A stretch of DNA of 64,000 nt from Psychrobacillus mangrovi (GTDB lineage Bacteria; Bacillota; Bacilli; Bacillales_A; Planococcaceae). Both the position numbers and the translations under genes were made by a program. Positions 17,129 to 25,971 of this stretch are shown here, one piece after another (the stretch's first letter is position 1; every line of letters starts with the position of its first letter). The notes under the pieces are model-generated. The model made no database searches and was not told the DNA's origin. It saw only the letters and a program-made list of their open reading frames with translations. The stretch spans positions 1 through 64,000 of the forward strand of contig NZ_JBAWSY010000005.1 in NCBI RefSeq assembly GCF_037104765.1, given 5' to 3'.

Positions 17129-17866
17129 TTAAAAACCAACGTACGTTTTAAAATCCTTTACATATGTTCGACTAACGGGAACTTTTGATTGATCTTTTAA
17201 TATGACATTATATGTAGAGTTAAACCATGGATGAATTTCTATAATATGATCCGTGTTCACTATAAAGCTTCGATGGACACGCATAAAATGAGTATTGGTT
17301 AATTTTTTCTCTAAAACAATGAGTGAATCACTTACTATATATTCATCATACATCGTTTTGACCTTACATTTGCCTTCAAAAGATTCCAAGTAAATGATAG
17401 AATCATTTTCTAGTAAAACAATTCTATCCTCCACTAAGACAGCAATTTTTCCGGAAGTAACCTTCTTTACAGAAGAATTGAAGCGACCTTCTTCACTTCC
17501 GATTTTACCTACGTGAATAATCTTTTCCAGTGTTTTTCGGATACGTTCCTCATCAAATGGTTTTAAAATATAGTCGAGTGCATTTAATTCAAATGCTTGT
17601 AAGGCATACTCATCGTATGCAGTCGCAAAAACAATGGCAGGAATCGGTTTAAGTTGAAGCAATTGTTTAGCTACGTCTAACCCGTTATCTTCATTTAAAT
17701 CTATATCTAAGAAAACAAGATCTGGGTGTTGTTTGGAAATATCCTTCACAGCATTTCTAAGACAATCCGCTTCACCAATAACTTCCACTTGGTTACTTTC
17801 TGTGAGAAGATATTTTAATTCTTCCCTTGCCAATGGTTCATCTTCAACTATATATGCCTTCAACAT
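17129..17866 (-). CDS. LytTR-family response regulator (LytT/BtsR-like)
   Basis: This 245-residue regulator has a receiver domain (residues 1-120) with acidic pocket ED near 9, phospho-acceptor Asp in VFLDIDLNED near 54, Thr/Ala switch FATAYDEYAL near 82, and Lys in DYILKPFDEE near 103. A LytTR DNA-binding domain follows (about 140-245) with FMRVHRSFIVNTDHI and the C-terminal PVSRTYVKDFK. The gene overlaps the end of the sensor kinase gene by 23 bases, so the two are translationally coupled. It probably activates cstA, which lies 135 bases downstream. The nearest relatives with known roles are B. subtilis LytT and E. coli BtsR, both pyruvate-responsive. Confidence 0.92.
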   Translation of the reverse strand: MLKAYIVEDEPLAREELKYLLTESNQVEVIGEADCLRNAVKDISKQHPDLVFLDIDLNEDNGLDVAKQLLQLKPIPAIVFATAYDEYALQAFELNALDYILKPFDEERIRKTLEKIIHVGKIGSEEGRFNSSVKKVTSGKIAVLVEDRIVLLENDSIIYLESFEGKCKVKTMYDEYIVSDSLIVLEKKLTNTHFMRVHRSFIVNTDHIIEIHPWFNSTYNVILKDQSKVPVSRTYVKDFKTYVGF

Positions 17867-19628
17867 TTTGATGTAAAACTCCTTTACTATCGAGTGGAAT
17901 GGAAATCAATATAGATGTGCCTCTATTCAATTCACTCGTTATTTCTAATTTTGCTTTGCCATTATAAATTCCAGATAGTCGCTTACTTATATTAAAAATT
18001 GCAGTACCCGTCCCTTTTTTAGAAATCATCGTTTGTTTACCTAATAACTCAATTTTGTTAATTGGTATGCCTTTTCCATTATCTGATACAACAATTCGCA
18101 GGTTGTTATTTAAAGAGTAAATTTGAATTTTAATTTTCCCTATACCTACTATGCTTGTAAATGCGTAATTGATGGCGTTCTCTACTAGCGGTTGTAGTGT
18201 AAATGGGGGTATTAATATCTTTTCTAAATCATTTTCTATTTCAAACTCTATCTCGTATTTGTCTGGGAATCGAGTTTGTTCTAAAGATAAGTATGATTTT
18301 ACATTCTCTATTTCCTTATCCAGTGGGATTAGCATTTGCTTGGCTCCCTGGATATTTCCTCTTAAATAGGCGCTTAGCTCGAGCAAGAGCTTCCTTGCTT
18401 TTTGTGCATCAGTGCGGCATAAGATAGAGATTGAGTTGAGACTATTGAATAGAAAATGCGGATGAATTTGAGCTTGTAACGCTTTTATTTCTGCATCTTT
18501 TAATAATTTAGTTTGTCTTTCAGCTTCTGCTAACTCAAATTGAGTAGAAAATAGATTTGCAAGTCCTTCAGCTAGCTGTTGCTGCACATCATCCAACTTG
18601 CTCGGCTTGATAAAATACATTTTTAATGTTCCCGCAGTTTTGTTTTGTATCTTTAAAGGTAAAACGATGGCTGCTTCTAACGAGCAATCACTATGTGAAC
18701 AAAAAATCTCTTCCTTCGATTTGGCAACTGCTATTCTACCAGTTTCTAACACTTTTTTTGTTAGTCCTGTCGTTAGCTCTCCCTGTGGAATATGGTGATC
18801 TGATTCAGCACCAACATGCGCTAATACGCAATGTTCATCTGTCATCGCAACCGCATCGGCATCTGTCAATTTCAACATAATTTCTGCAATCTCTTTACAG
18901 GAATGTGTATTTAAACCTTGTCGAAAGAAGGGTAAGGTTTGATCCGCAATATAAAAAGCTTGGCTCGTTTGGTTTGCTCGTGCACGCTCTTCGTCTCTCA
19001 CGATGGACTGGATTATATACATGAATAGGAACATTCCTAATCCGTTAACTACAATCATCGGAATCCCAATGACTTGAACAAGTGCCCAAGCCTCATCAAA
19101 TGGTTTTGCGAAAGCCAAAATAATAATCATTTGAACAGCTTCTAATGTCATACCTAACTTGGCAGCATAGATTGGGGTAATTTTCTTGTCACGCTTTAAT
19201 TGTTTTCTAGAAAAATACCCCGAGCATACTCCAGCTACCACAACAGCCAATGAACAAGCTATTGCGGTAAATCCTCCAAGAGAATACCTGTGGATACCAG
19301 CAATTAGACCAGCACCTATCCCAACAACTGGCCCCCCTAATATTCCCCCAATTACAACTCCCATTACTCTTGTATTTGCTATTGCATTATCCGGGTCAAT
19401 CCCTACTAGCCATCCACTATTTACAATAGTTCCCCGCTCAATTTCAATACCTGTATAATTACTTATCATTCCGAAAGCACCAAAAATTAAAATAAGAATT
19501 ACTTTTTCGCCCCAATTATTTTCATTGTGAATAACCTGTCGAAATGATTTTATTTGAGAAAGTAGGAATGCAACAATAACAATGATCCCTACTTTTTCTA
19601 TCATTAACGCAGCCAAAACTAAGATCAT
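17844..19628 (-). CDS. LytS-family sensor histidine kinase (LytS/BtsS-like)
   Basis: This 594-residue membrane kinase has a 5TM-LYT domain (about residues 1-205; NYTGIEIE, NTRVMGVVIGGILGGP, AGLIAGIHRYSLGGFTA), a GAF domain (about 230-360), and a His_kinase plus HATPase domain. The phospho-acceptor is in HPHFLFNSLNSIS near 393, and the ATP-binding boxes are LVENAINYAF near 488 and SDNGKGIP near 519. The ATG has GGGAGG upstream. It forms an operon with the response regulator. In B. subtilis and E. coli such kinases sense external pyruvate; that ligand is inferred here from the linked cstA. Confidence 0.92.
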   Translation of the reverse strand: MILVLAALMIEKVGIIVIVAFLLSQIKSFRQVIHNENNWGEKVILILIFGAFGMISNYTGIEIERGTIVNSGWLVGIDPDNAIANTRVMGVVIGGILGGPVVGIGAGLIAGIHRYSLGGFTAIACSLAVVVAGVCSGYFSRKQLKRDKKITPIYAAKLGMTLEAVQMIIILAFAKPFDEAWALVQVIGIPMIVVNGLGMFLFMYIIQSIVRDEERARANQTSQAFYIADQTLPFFRQGLNTHSCKEIAEIMLKLTDADAVAMTDEHCVLAHVGAESDHHIPQGELTTGLTKKVLETGRIAVAKSKEEIFCSHSDCSLEAAIVLPLKIQNKTAGTLKMYFIKPSKLDDVQQQLAEGLANLFSTQFELAEAERQTKLLKDAEIKALQAQIHPHFLFNSLNSISILCRTDAQKARKLLLELSAYLRGNIQGAKQMLIPLDKEIENVKSYLSLEQTRFPDKYEIEFEIENDLEKILIPPFTLQPLVENAINYAFTSIVGIGKIKIQIYSLNNNLRIVVSDNGKGIPINKIELLGKQTMISKKGTGTAIFNISKRLSGIYNGKAKLEITSELNRGTSILISIPLDSKGVLHQNVEGIYS

Positions 19629-20073
19629 TGTTTTCCTCCCCTACTTTCGAAATATTCTAATATAAAATTATCATACTTGAAATGTCTAAAGAAAAAAACC
19701 TCTAAGTTCATTATCCTATGTATCGTTTTCAGTGAGCTTTGGACAGACTTGTTACTATTTCATTAACAATTTGGATTGGTAGAAGTTCAAGATTATATTC
19801 TTTAATTCTTAAACGATTCACTTGAATTTTAAAAAATCAACCTATACTTAATTGGTTGATTTCTGTGTACTTACTATATATTCCTCTTATGCTAGTTGCT
19901 TTCTATTCTTTGGTATACATAAAAACAAAGAATATGAGAACTGAAACCATTAAACATATTAGGTTCACCTAAAACAACTAATAAAACTTAATCAAATGTC
20001 GGGACCATATAAATACTCCCTCAAAAATGAAAGACCATGCTAATATACTCGAGAGTTATATTTTTAAAAAACG
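19629..20073. other. AT-rich intergenic region with one hairpin
   Basis: Leftward lytS and the leftward vWA gene are separated by 445 bases. It must hold the lytS promoter near 19629-19760, but no clear pair of boxes stands out. The only clear structure is the hairpin at 19827-19862. I see no ORF with a ribosome site. Confidence 0.5.
19827..19862 (-). terminator. Likely terminator for the vWA gene transcript
   Basis: AAATCAACC (19834-19842) pairs with GGTTGATTT (19854-19862), and the minus strand continues into six T. It lies about 210 bases after the vWA gene stop, an unusually long 3' region. Confidence 0.55.
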
Positions 20074-20736
20074 CTATTTTCTAAATGAACGTCGTTGAAA
20101 ATCTTCTTCAATATCTTTTTTCCACGTTCGATCAATTTTTTTACCTTTACGAAATGAGGTCACTGCTTCATTAAGTGCCTGGTAATTTAACTGAGTTCCC
20201 TCATTATCCGCATGATATTCTACAGCGAACTCCTCATTGATTCCGAACTTTGCAGCTGTGGAAATGGCATCAATATTTGCACCAAGAAATATAAATTCCC
20301 ATCCACATTTTTCTTTTTGTTGTGCGATCATGGATTTGATTTTGTCATAAGTATATTCGCAGCTAGCATTTTCCATCCCATCAGTCGTGATGACAAACAA
20401 CACTTTACTTGCGCGTTCATCTTCCATTGTTCTTTTTTGTGCATTCCCTATTTTTTGAATGGTAGAACCAATAGCATCAAGTAAAGCTGTCGTTCCACCA
20501 ACCTCATATTCCTTTTCCGTAATAGAGGAAATTCCTCTTACATTAATTCGGTCATGGAGTAATTCATATTCGTGATTAAACAATACAGTTGTTACAGTTG
20601 TTACAGTTGCTATGCCTTCTTCTTTTTTTTGCTTGGCAAGCATCGCATTATAACCACCAATTGTATCTGCCTCTAGTCCAGCCATTGATCCACTTTTATC
20701 TAAAATAAAAACCAACTCTGTTAAATTTCTTTTCAT
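20074..20736 (-). CDS. von Willebrand factor A (vWA) domain protein
   Basis: This 220-residue cytoplasmic protein is one vWA domain. The MIDAS metal site is complete: DKSGSM near 12-17, the conserved Thr in VGGTTALLDAIG near 83, and Asp in VITTDGMEN near 118. Such small cytoplasmic vWA proteins (TerY-like or YegL-like) act as metal-dependent scaffolds in stress, tellurite or phage-response systems. The ATG at 20736 is chosen since AGGAGG is nine bases upstream; longer frames lack a site. The macro-domain gene lies directly upstream on the same strand, but a terminator-like hairpin separates them. Confidence 0.85.
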   Translation of the reverse strand: MKRNLTELVFILDKSGSMAGLEADTIGGYNAMLAKQKKEEGIATVTTVTTVLFNHEYELLHDRINVRGISSITEKEYEVGGTTALLDAIGSTIQKIGNAQKRTMEDERASKVLFVITTDGMENASCEYTYDKIKSMIAQQKEKCGWEFIFLGANIDAISTAAKFGINEEFAVEYHADNEGTQLNYQALNEAVTSFRKGKKIDRTWKKDIEEDFQRRSFRK

Positions 20737-20791
20737 CTTCGTCATCCTCCTAAATTTGTATCTACAAACTAAGAGTAACAATTCTGACATA

Positions 20792-20815
20792 CAAAAAGGT
20801 CGCTTTTAAAGCGAC
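20792..20815 (-). terminator. Hairpin between the macro and vWA genes
   Basis: GTCGCTTTTAAAGCGAC at 20799-20815 is a self-complementary stem followed on the minus strand by CTTTTTG, directly after the macro-gene stop. It should end or attenuate transcription from the macro gene into the vWA gene. Confidence 0.65.
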
Positions 20816-20817
20816 AT

Positions 20818-21816
20818 TTAAGCCCCTAACAGCACTTGATCAAATGTAAACAATGCCTCATTAATTTCGTGAATGTTATAATTCTCTTCTTCTATAAAGT
20901 ATTCGATTATTAGATCAAACTTACTACTATGTGACAATGTATAGCCAGCTTTAGATAACAAATCCTTTGTTTCGTCTATATCCAATTCCAATGCAATGGC
21001 GAAGGCAATCACTGTTTTCTTAAGCGGTGTATAATCTACAGAATTGCGGATTTTAGAAAACAGACGACGGTCAATATTTGCTTTCTTATATGTCTGTACA
21101 TCTGTCATCTTTTTTTCATCGATTAAACGCAAAAGTCTTTCAGAGAATGTTTCTTCTATATGTTTAAACACATCTTCTAAGCTTCTCTTTTTGGTTGGAG
21201 CTTCCTCAAATATAGCTTGGGATTCCAGTTTAAATATCTCTTCTTGTCGATTACGGGAAAATTGTATATCTAGCTCCTCTACATAGTATTCATCGATATA
21301 TTCATGAATAGATGTAAATAGTTTTTCACTTAATCTAAATGCTTTCTTATCAAAAACAACAATATACACATGCATTTCATGTTCCATCAAATAGGCACTG
21401 ATGGTTGAAATTGCAATCTGTAAAGCTTGCTCCTTCGGATAGCCATATACGCCAGAAGAAATGAGTGGAAAGGCGATGGATTTACAATTGTACTCTTTAG
21501 CCAAAGATAATGCATTTTCATAGGATGCTGTAAGGAGCGCTCTTTCGTTATTTAAACCACCTGTCCAAATTGGTCCGACTGAATGAATAATGTGCTTCGC
21601 TTGTAACTGAAAGCCATCTGTTATGACTGCCTCTCCTACAGGACACTCACCAATTTCATTACATACTTTTTGCAACGGCTCTGCACCTGCTGCATTGAAA
21701 ATAGCTCCACATACCCCTCCGCCCATCTGAAGTGCAGTATTCGCCGCATTTACTATAATATCTACCTGCATTTTGGTAATATCGTTTCGTACAATTTCTA
21801 AAGGCAAAACTATCAC
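20818..21816 (-). CDS. Macro-domain protein with a C-terminal helical domain
   Basis: The N-terminal ~170 residues are a macro domain that binds ADP-ribose or removes it (and O-acetyl-ADP-ribose): VDIIVNAANTALQMGGGVCGAI near 18-40, HIIHSVGPIWTGG near 74, and FPLISSGVYGYPKEQA near 116. A linker follows, then a C-terminal helical domain (about 228-332; LLRLIDEKKMTDVQTYKKANIDRRLFSKIR) whose function I cannot assign, but which recurs in Bacillota macro proteins. The start is GTG at 21816 with AAGGA eight bases upstream. The 332 residues are roughly twice the length of a bare macro protein. Linkage to a vWA protein suggests a stress or toxin-reversal role. Confidence 0.85.
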   Translation of the reverse strand: MIVLPLEIVRNDITKMQVDIIVNAANTALQMGGGVCGAIFNAAGAEPLQKVCNEIGECPVGEAVITDGFQLQAKHIIHSVGPIWTGGLNNERALLTASYENALSLAKEYNCKSIAFPLISSGVYGYPKEQALQIAISTISAYLMEHEMHVYIVVFDKKAFRLSEKLFTSIHEYIDEYYVEELDIQFSRNRQEEIFKLESQAIFEEAPTKKRSLEDVFKHIEETFSERLLRLIDEKKMTDVQTYKKANIDRRLFSKIRNSVDYTPLKKTVIAFAIALELDIDETKDLLSKAGYTLSHSSKFDLIIEYFIEEENYNIHEINEALFTFDQVLLGA

Positions 21817-21974
21817 TCTCCCATTCCTTCGTGTAAACTTTTACTATTACTCTAATGATAGCCAATGTATGACATGTTGAAAAGATACTTCCTTCTTCAC
21901 TTCTACCTATCTATTTTACATATAGAAACTTTGGATAATATGATGTATCATCAACGTAAAAAGGAGGTATCGTT

Positions 21975-22967
21975 TTGGTCTCATCTAAAGACGTTGCAAA
22001 GCACGCAGGTGTATCACAAACTACTGTTTCGCGTGTATTAAATATGCCTGAAACTGTTAAAAAGCCCACTCTCGATAAAGTAATGAAATCAATTGACGAG
22101 TTAAACTACATACCTAATGGACATGCACGTTCCCTAGTTCAAAACAAAACCAATACGATTGCGCTTTTATCTGGTCCCCTCCATAATCCATTTTTTGTAG
22201 ATACTACTACAGCAATCGTAAATTATGCCACTGAAAAAGGTTATCGGGTGAATGTTCAATTCGTGAATGATAAAAACCTACCCGAAGCATATGCAACTGC
22301 TATTGCGCATAAAGTAGACGGTGTTATTTTATCCTGTATATTAATTGACGATCCAATATTTGAAAAGCTGAAAAAGATGGATATTCCATTTATCACCTAT
22401 AATCGAAAACATAAAAATAATGAATACTTTGTTGAAATTGATAATTTTCAAGCTGGTTATTTATCCGCAAAACATATGATTGAATTAGGCCATGAAGTAA
22501 TTGCTTGGGTAGGTGGAACTTTATCCGTCAGTACATTCAACAACCGTTATCTCGGATTTCTTCAAGCGATGGAAGATTATAAAATACCACTTAAAGAAAA
22601 GTATATTTTTAACACGGATACGTCTAAACAAGATATTACACGCGCTTTCCATGAATTAATCCAACTTAAAAAACGTCCTACCGCTATATGTACTGGAGCG
22701 GATTCGATTGCACTCAACTTAATAGACGACGCAATAAAAGAAAACTTAAAAGTACCAGATGATCTAAGTATTATTGGAATTGACAATGTAGATTTAAGCC
22801 ACCACGGGTTGATTCAACTAACTACTGTTGGTAGTATTTCAGAGCAAAATTTAGGGTTTATGGCTATTCAACAATTAATAGAAATGATTGAAAATAAAAA
22901 AAATAGTTGCATACAAATTACCGAATCTGTTAAAGTGTTTGGTAGAAACACTACACGAAAAAAATAA
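21975..22967 (+). CDS. LacI-family transcriptional regulator
   Basis: This 330-residue repressor has an N-terminal helix-turn-helix and hinge (SSKDVAKHAGVSQTTVSRVLN, residues 3-23; hinge to about 60) and a periplasmic-binding-like effector domain (about 62-327; GLLSGPLHNPFF type start and IGIDNVDLSHHGLIQLTTV near 270). The start is TTG at 21975, seven bases after AAGGAGG. It is followed by a terminator and then by two LacI-type operator-like sequences in front of the permease/dehydrogenase operon, which it most likely controls. The effector is unknown. Confidence 0.92.
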   Translation: MVSSKDVAKHAGVSQTTVSRVLNMPETVKKPTLDKVMKSIDELNYIPNGHARSLVQNKTNTIALLSGPLHNPFFVDTTTAIVNYATEKGYRVNVQFVNDKNLPEAYATAIAHKVDGVILSCILIDDPIFEKLKKMDIPFITYNRKHKNNEYFVEIDNFQAGYLSAKHMIELGHEVIAWVGGTLSVSTFNNRYLGFLQAMEDYKIPLKEKYIFNTDTSKQDITRAFHELIQLKKRPTAICTGADSIALNLIDDAIKENLKVPDDLSIIGIDNVDLSHHGLIQLTTVGSISEQNLGFMAIQQLIEMIENKKNSCIQITESVKVFGRNTTRKK

Positions 22968-22998
22968 AACAACCTTAGATGGTTTGTTTTATTTTTTC
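22961..22998 (+). terminator. Terminator of the LacI-family gene
   Basis: AAAATAAAACAACC pairs with GGTTTGTTTTATTTT with one bulge, followed by a T-rich end. It overlaps the stop codon. Confidence 0.75.
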
Positions 22999-23005
22999 AC
23001 ACAAA

Positions 23006-23063
23006 ATGAATACGTAACCATTTTTAAGTGTTTTATTTTCCCTGAAAATGGTTACGTATTCAC
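23006..23063. promoter_or_regulatory. Pair of LacI-type operators forming a 17-bp inverted repeat
   Basis: Arms 23008-23024 and 23045-23061 are perfect inverted copies (GAATACGTAACCATTTT and its complement). Each arm is itself a partial palindrome with a central CG (ATGAATAC-GTAACCAT), the usual form of a LacI-family operator. The two centres are 42 bp apart, four helical turns. They lie between the regulator and the operon about 70-120 bp upstream of the permease start codon. Confidence 0.65.
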
Positions 23064-23130
23064 GGAAGATTAATTTTTATTTATACCGTTATGAAAGGGG
23101 TTTCATTATGTTAGGGGGAGGAATTTGTTT

Positions 23131-24516
23131 ATGAAATGGAAAGACAGAAAATTTGGGGAAGAATCTCCATACATACCTGCAGGACCTTTTAAAATTCGTT
23201 TACCTTTTATTCATTATCGTTTTGAGTGGCCTGACTATGTTCAAGGGTTACTTATGTGTGCAGTTGATTTATCTGCCATTCCACTATTAATTGAATTATT
23301 AGGAATGCCATTTGAAGTTGCTTTAGCAATTATAGTACTAAATGGTCTTTTCTATTTACTGCATCATTTACTTGGAGATCCAGCTGTACCGGGGTGGATC
23401 ACACCGGCAATTCCATTAATCATGTTGTACTGCCAACAGTTCCCTGAAGGACCTGAACGAGTACACTCGCTGATAGCATTTCAGATGACGCTCGGAATTC
23501 TTTCTCTTTTCTTAGGTGCAACAGGTTTGGCTTCAAGAGTCGTACAATTGATCCCTGCCGCTATGAAATCAGGCGTTATTCTAGGTGCAGGATTTGCAGC
23601 TATCATCTCTGTATTCCAAATAGGTGGGAAATTCGATGCTTTTCCTTGGACAATTACAATTGCAATAGGTATCGGATTCTATCTTTTATTTTCAAAGCAC
23701 TTTGCAACGTTCCAAAATCGCAATCCATTTTGGGGGACAATTGCTAAACTAGGTATTTTCCCAGTAATTATTATAGCTGTTGTTATTGCTCCATTATTTG
23801 GGGAAGCAGCTTGGCCAACAATTGAATGGGGCTTTTCATCCCCAGACTTCATCACATTATGGAATGAATATACTGTTTTCGGGTTAGGCTTCCCACCACT
23901 TATGATGTTTATCACTGGGTTACCTACTGTACTTGCAGCTTACATCGTATTATTCGGTGATGTATTACAAACGAAAGCTTTAGTGGAAGATGGTGCAGCA
24001 GCACGTCCAGATGAAAAAATTGAATATAGCCCAAGTCGTGCACATTTAATCTTCGGTATGCGTAACAGTGTAATGAGTATTTTAGGTCCGGACATTACAA
24101 TGAGCGGTCCATTATGGTCAGCAATGCAAGTAGTTATGATTGAACGCTTTAAAAAAGGGCGTAAAGCAATGGATTCCATTTTCGGTGGTGTAGGTTCCTT
24201 CCGTTGGGGTACAAATACAGGTTTATTCTTATTACCAATTGTTAGTTTAGTAGAACCTATCTTAGGCGTTGCTTTAGCTTTAACGATGTTAATACAGGGT
24301 TATGTAAGTGTAAAAGTTGGAATTCTTGAATCACGGAGCCAACGTGACTTAGGGATCGCAGGTATTATCGGAGCTGTCCTTTGTATTAAGGGAGCTGCAT
24401 GGGGATTCGCAGTAGGCTTGTTACTTTGCTTTTTAATTTATGGTAAAGACTTCTTCAAGGGTGAAGTGGACGATACATTTATTAAAGATAGTAAAACTGA
24501 CACAAACATAGATTAA
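23131..24516 (+). CDS. Multi-pass permease, NCS2/SLC26-like, substrate unknown
   Basis: This 461-residue membrane protein has roughly 12-14 hydrophobic segments. The order of features (AVDLSAIPLLIELLGM, PGWITPAIPLIMLY, IPAAMKSGVILGAGFAAI, FGDVLQTKALVEDG, HLIFGMRNSVMSILGPDITMSGP) resembles the 7+7 inverted-repeat fold of NCS2 nucleobase and SLC26 transporters, but the usual NCS2 signature is not seen. The ATG at 23131 has GGGGGAGG nine bases upstream. It leads an operon with an aldehyde dehydrogenase and an iron alcohol dehydrogenase, so it probably brings in a small alcohol, aldehyde precursor or organic acid. The family call is tentative. Confidence 0.7.
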   Translation: MKWKDRKFGEESPYIPAGPFKIRLPFIHYRFEWPDYVQGLLMCAVDLSAIPLLIELLGMPFEVALAIIVLNGLFYLLHHLLGDPAVPGWITPAIPLIMLYCQQFPEGPERVHSLIAFQMTLGILSLFLGATGLASRVVQLIPAAMKSGVILGAGFAAIISVFQIGGKFDAFPWTITIAIGIGFYLLFSKHFATFQNRNPFWGTIAKLGIFPVIIIAVVIAPLFGEAAWPTIEWGFSSPDFITLWNEYTVFGLGFPPLMMFITGLPTVLAAYIVLFGDVLQTKALVEDGAAARPDEKIEYSPSRAHLIFGMRNSVMSILGPDITMSGPLWSAMQVVMIERFKKGRKAMDSIFGGVGSFRWGTNTGLFLLPIVSLVEPILGVALALTMLIQGYVSVKVGILESRSQRDLGIAGIIGAVLCIKGAAWGFAVGLLLCFLIYGKDFFKGEVDDTFIKDSKTDTNID

Positions 24517-24537
24517 AAACGAGAGGATGATTATTCA

Positions 24538-25959
24538 ATGGAAAAGCAATTTTACGTAAATGGTGAATGGAAGTCTTCAGAAAAAATGGTTGACCTCCAC
24601 TCCCCGCATACAAAAGAAGTGATTGCACAAATTCCACAAGCAACTCGTGAAGAAGTAGATCAAGCAATCGACGTTGCATACGATGCTAGAAAACAAATGG
24701 CTGAACTGACTGCCTATGAACGTGCTGCAATTTTAGAGCACATTACACAATTATTCATTGAAAACCGCAACAGAGCTGCTAAGATTATTTCTTCTGAAGC
24801 AGCGAAGCCTATGAAATATGCGTTAGGGGAAATTGACCGCACAATCGAAACATATAAATTTGCTGCTGAAGAAGCAAAACGATTAACAGGTGAATTAATT
24901 CCGATGGACGCCGCAAAAAATGGCGCCAACCGTTTTGGATACACGATTGAACAACCAATTGGAGTGATCGGTGCCATAACACCTTTCAATTTCCCACAAA
25001 ACTTAGTAGCACATAAAGTAGGACCTGCAATTGCCGCTGGTAATACAATTGTTTTGAAACCAGCATCACAAACTCCGCTTTCTGCCCTGTTTTTAGCTGA
25101 ATTGATTGATCAAACCGCTTTACCTAAAGGTGCCTTCAATGTCGTTACAGGCAGCGGTAAAACAGTTGGAGATGCGCTTGTGGAAAGCGACAAAGTTAAA
25201 ATGATTACATTTACAGGTAGTCCTGCAGTCGGAAAAGGCATCCGCGATAAAGCTGGATTGAAGAAAGTAGCACTTGAACTCGGCTCAAACGCTGGGTTGA
25301 TTATCGACAAGAACGTGGATTTGTCCCAAATCGTACCAAAATGTGTAATGGGCGCATTTTCAAATCAAGGGCAAGTATGTATTTCATTGCAACGCACGTA
25401 TGTAATGGATGAATTATTTGAAGAATTTATCCATCAATTTTCAGCATTAACAAAAGAACTTGTGATTGGAAATCCATTAGAAGAAACAACAGACATCGCG
25501 GCTATGATCAATCCAGGTGAACAGGAAAGAGCACTAAGCTGGGTACAAGAAGCAGTCGAGCATGGCGCAGAAATCGTTGCGGGAGGCACGACTGAAAATG
25601 GTGTTTTCATGCCAACCATTTTAACAAATGTATCCCCTACTTCCAAAGTTTCTTGTCAGGAAGTCTTTGCACCAATCGTTGTTGTGAACCGTATCTCTTC
25701 TATTGAAGAAGGTATTAACGCTATCAACGATTCAAACTATGGCCTACAAGCTGGTGTTTTTACGAACGATATTCAAACAGCTTTTAAAGTCTCTAAAGAA
25801 TTAGAAGTTGGGGGTGTCATGATTAACGATATCCCAACATATCGTATCGACCAAATGCCGTATGGCGGTGTGAAAGAAAGCGGTACAGGTAAAGAAGGCT
25901 TAAAATATGCGATTCATGAAATGACTGAAACCAAACTAGTTGTATGGAATCAACAATAA
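24538..25959 (+). CDS. NAD(P)-dependent aldehyde dehydrogenase
   Basis: This 473-residue enzyme oxidises an aldehyde to a carboxylate. The catalytic Cys lies in NQGQVCISLQR near 281, the general base Glu in ALELGSNAG near 248, and the cofactor site in GAITPFNFPQN near 145 and FTGSPAVGKGI near 223. The QVCIS-QR context groups it with lactaldehyde, phosphonoacetaldehyde and sulfolactaldehyde dehydrogenases rather than with betaine or acetaldehyde enzymes; I cannot choose among them. It has GAGAGG ten bases before the ATG, and the adh gene follows 12 bases after its stop. Confidence 0.9.
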   Translation: MEKQFYVNGEWKSSEKMVDLHSPHTKEVIAQIPQATREEVDQAIDVAYDARKQMAELTAYERAAILEHITQLFIENRNRAAKIISSEAAKPMKYALGEIDRTIETYKFAAEEAKRLTGELIPMDAAKNGANRFGYTIEQPIGVIGAITPFNFPQNLVAHKVGPAIAAGNTIVLKPASQTPLSALFLAELIDQTALPKGAFNVVTGSGKTVGDALVESDKVKMITFTGSPAVGKGIRDKAGLKKVALELGSNAGLIIDKNVDLSQIVPKCVMGAFSNQGQVCISLQRTYVMDELFEEFIHQFSALTKELVIGNPLEETTDIAAMINPGEQERALSWVQEAVEHGAEIVAGGTTENGVFMPTILTNVSPTSKVSCQEVFAPIVVVNRISSIEEGINAINDSNYGLQAGVFTNDIQTAFKVSKELEVGGVMINDIPTYRIDQMPYGGVKESGTGKEGLKYAIHEMTETKLVVWNQQ

Positions 25960-25971
25960 GGAGTGGCAAAT

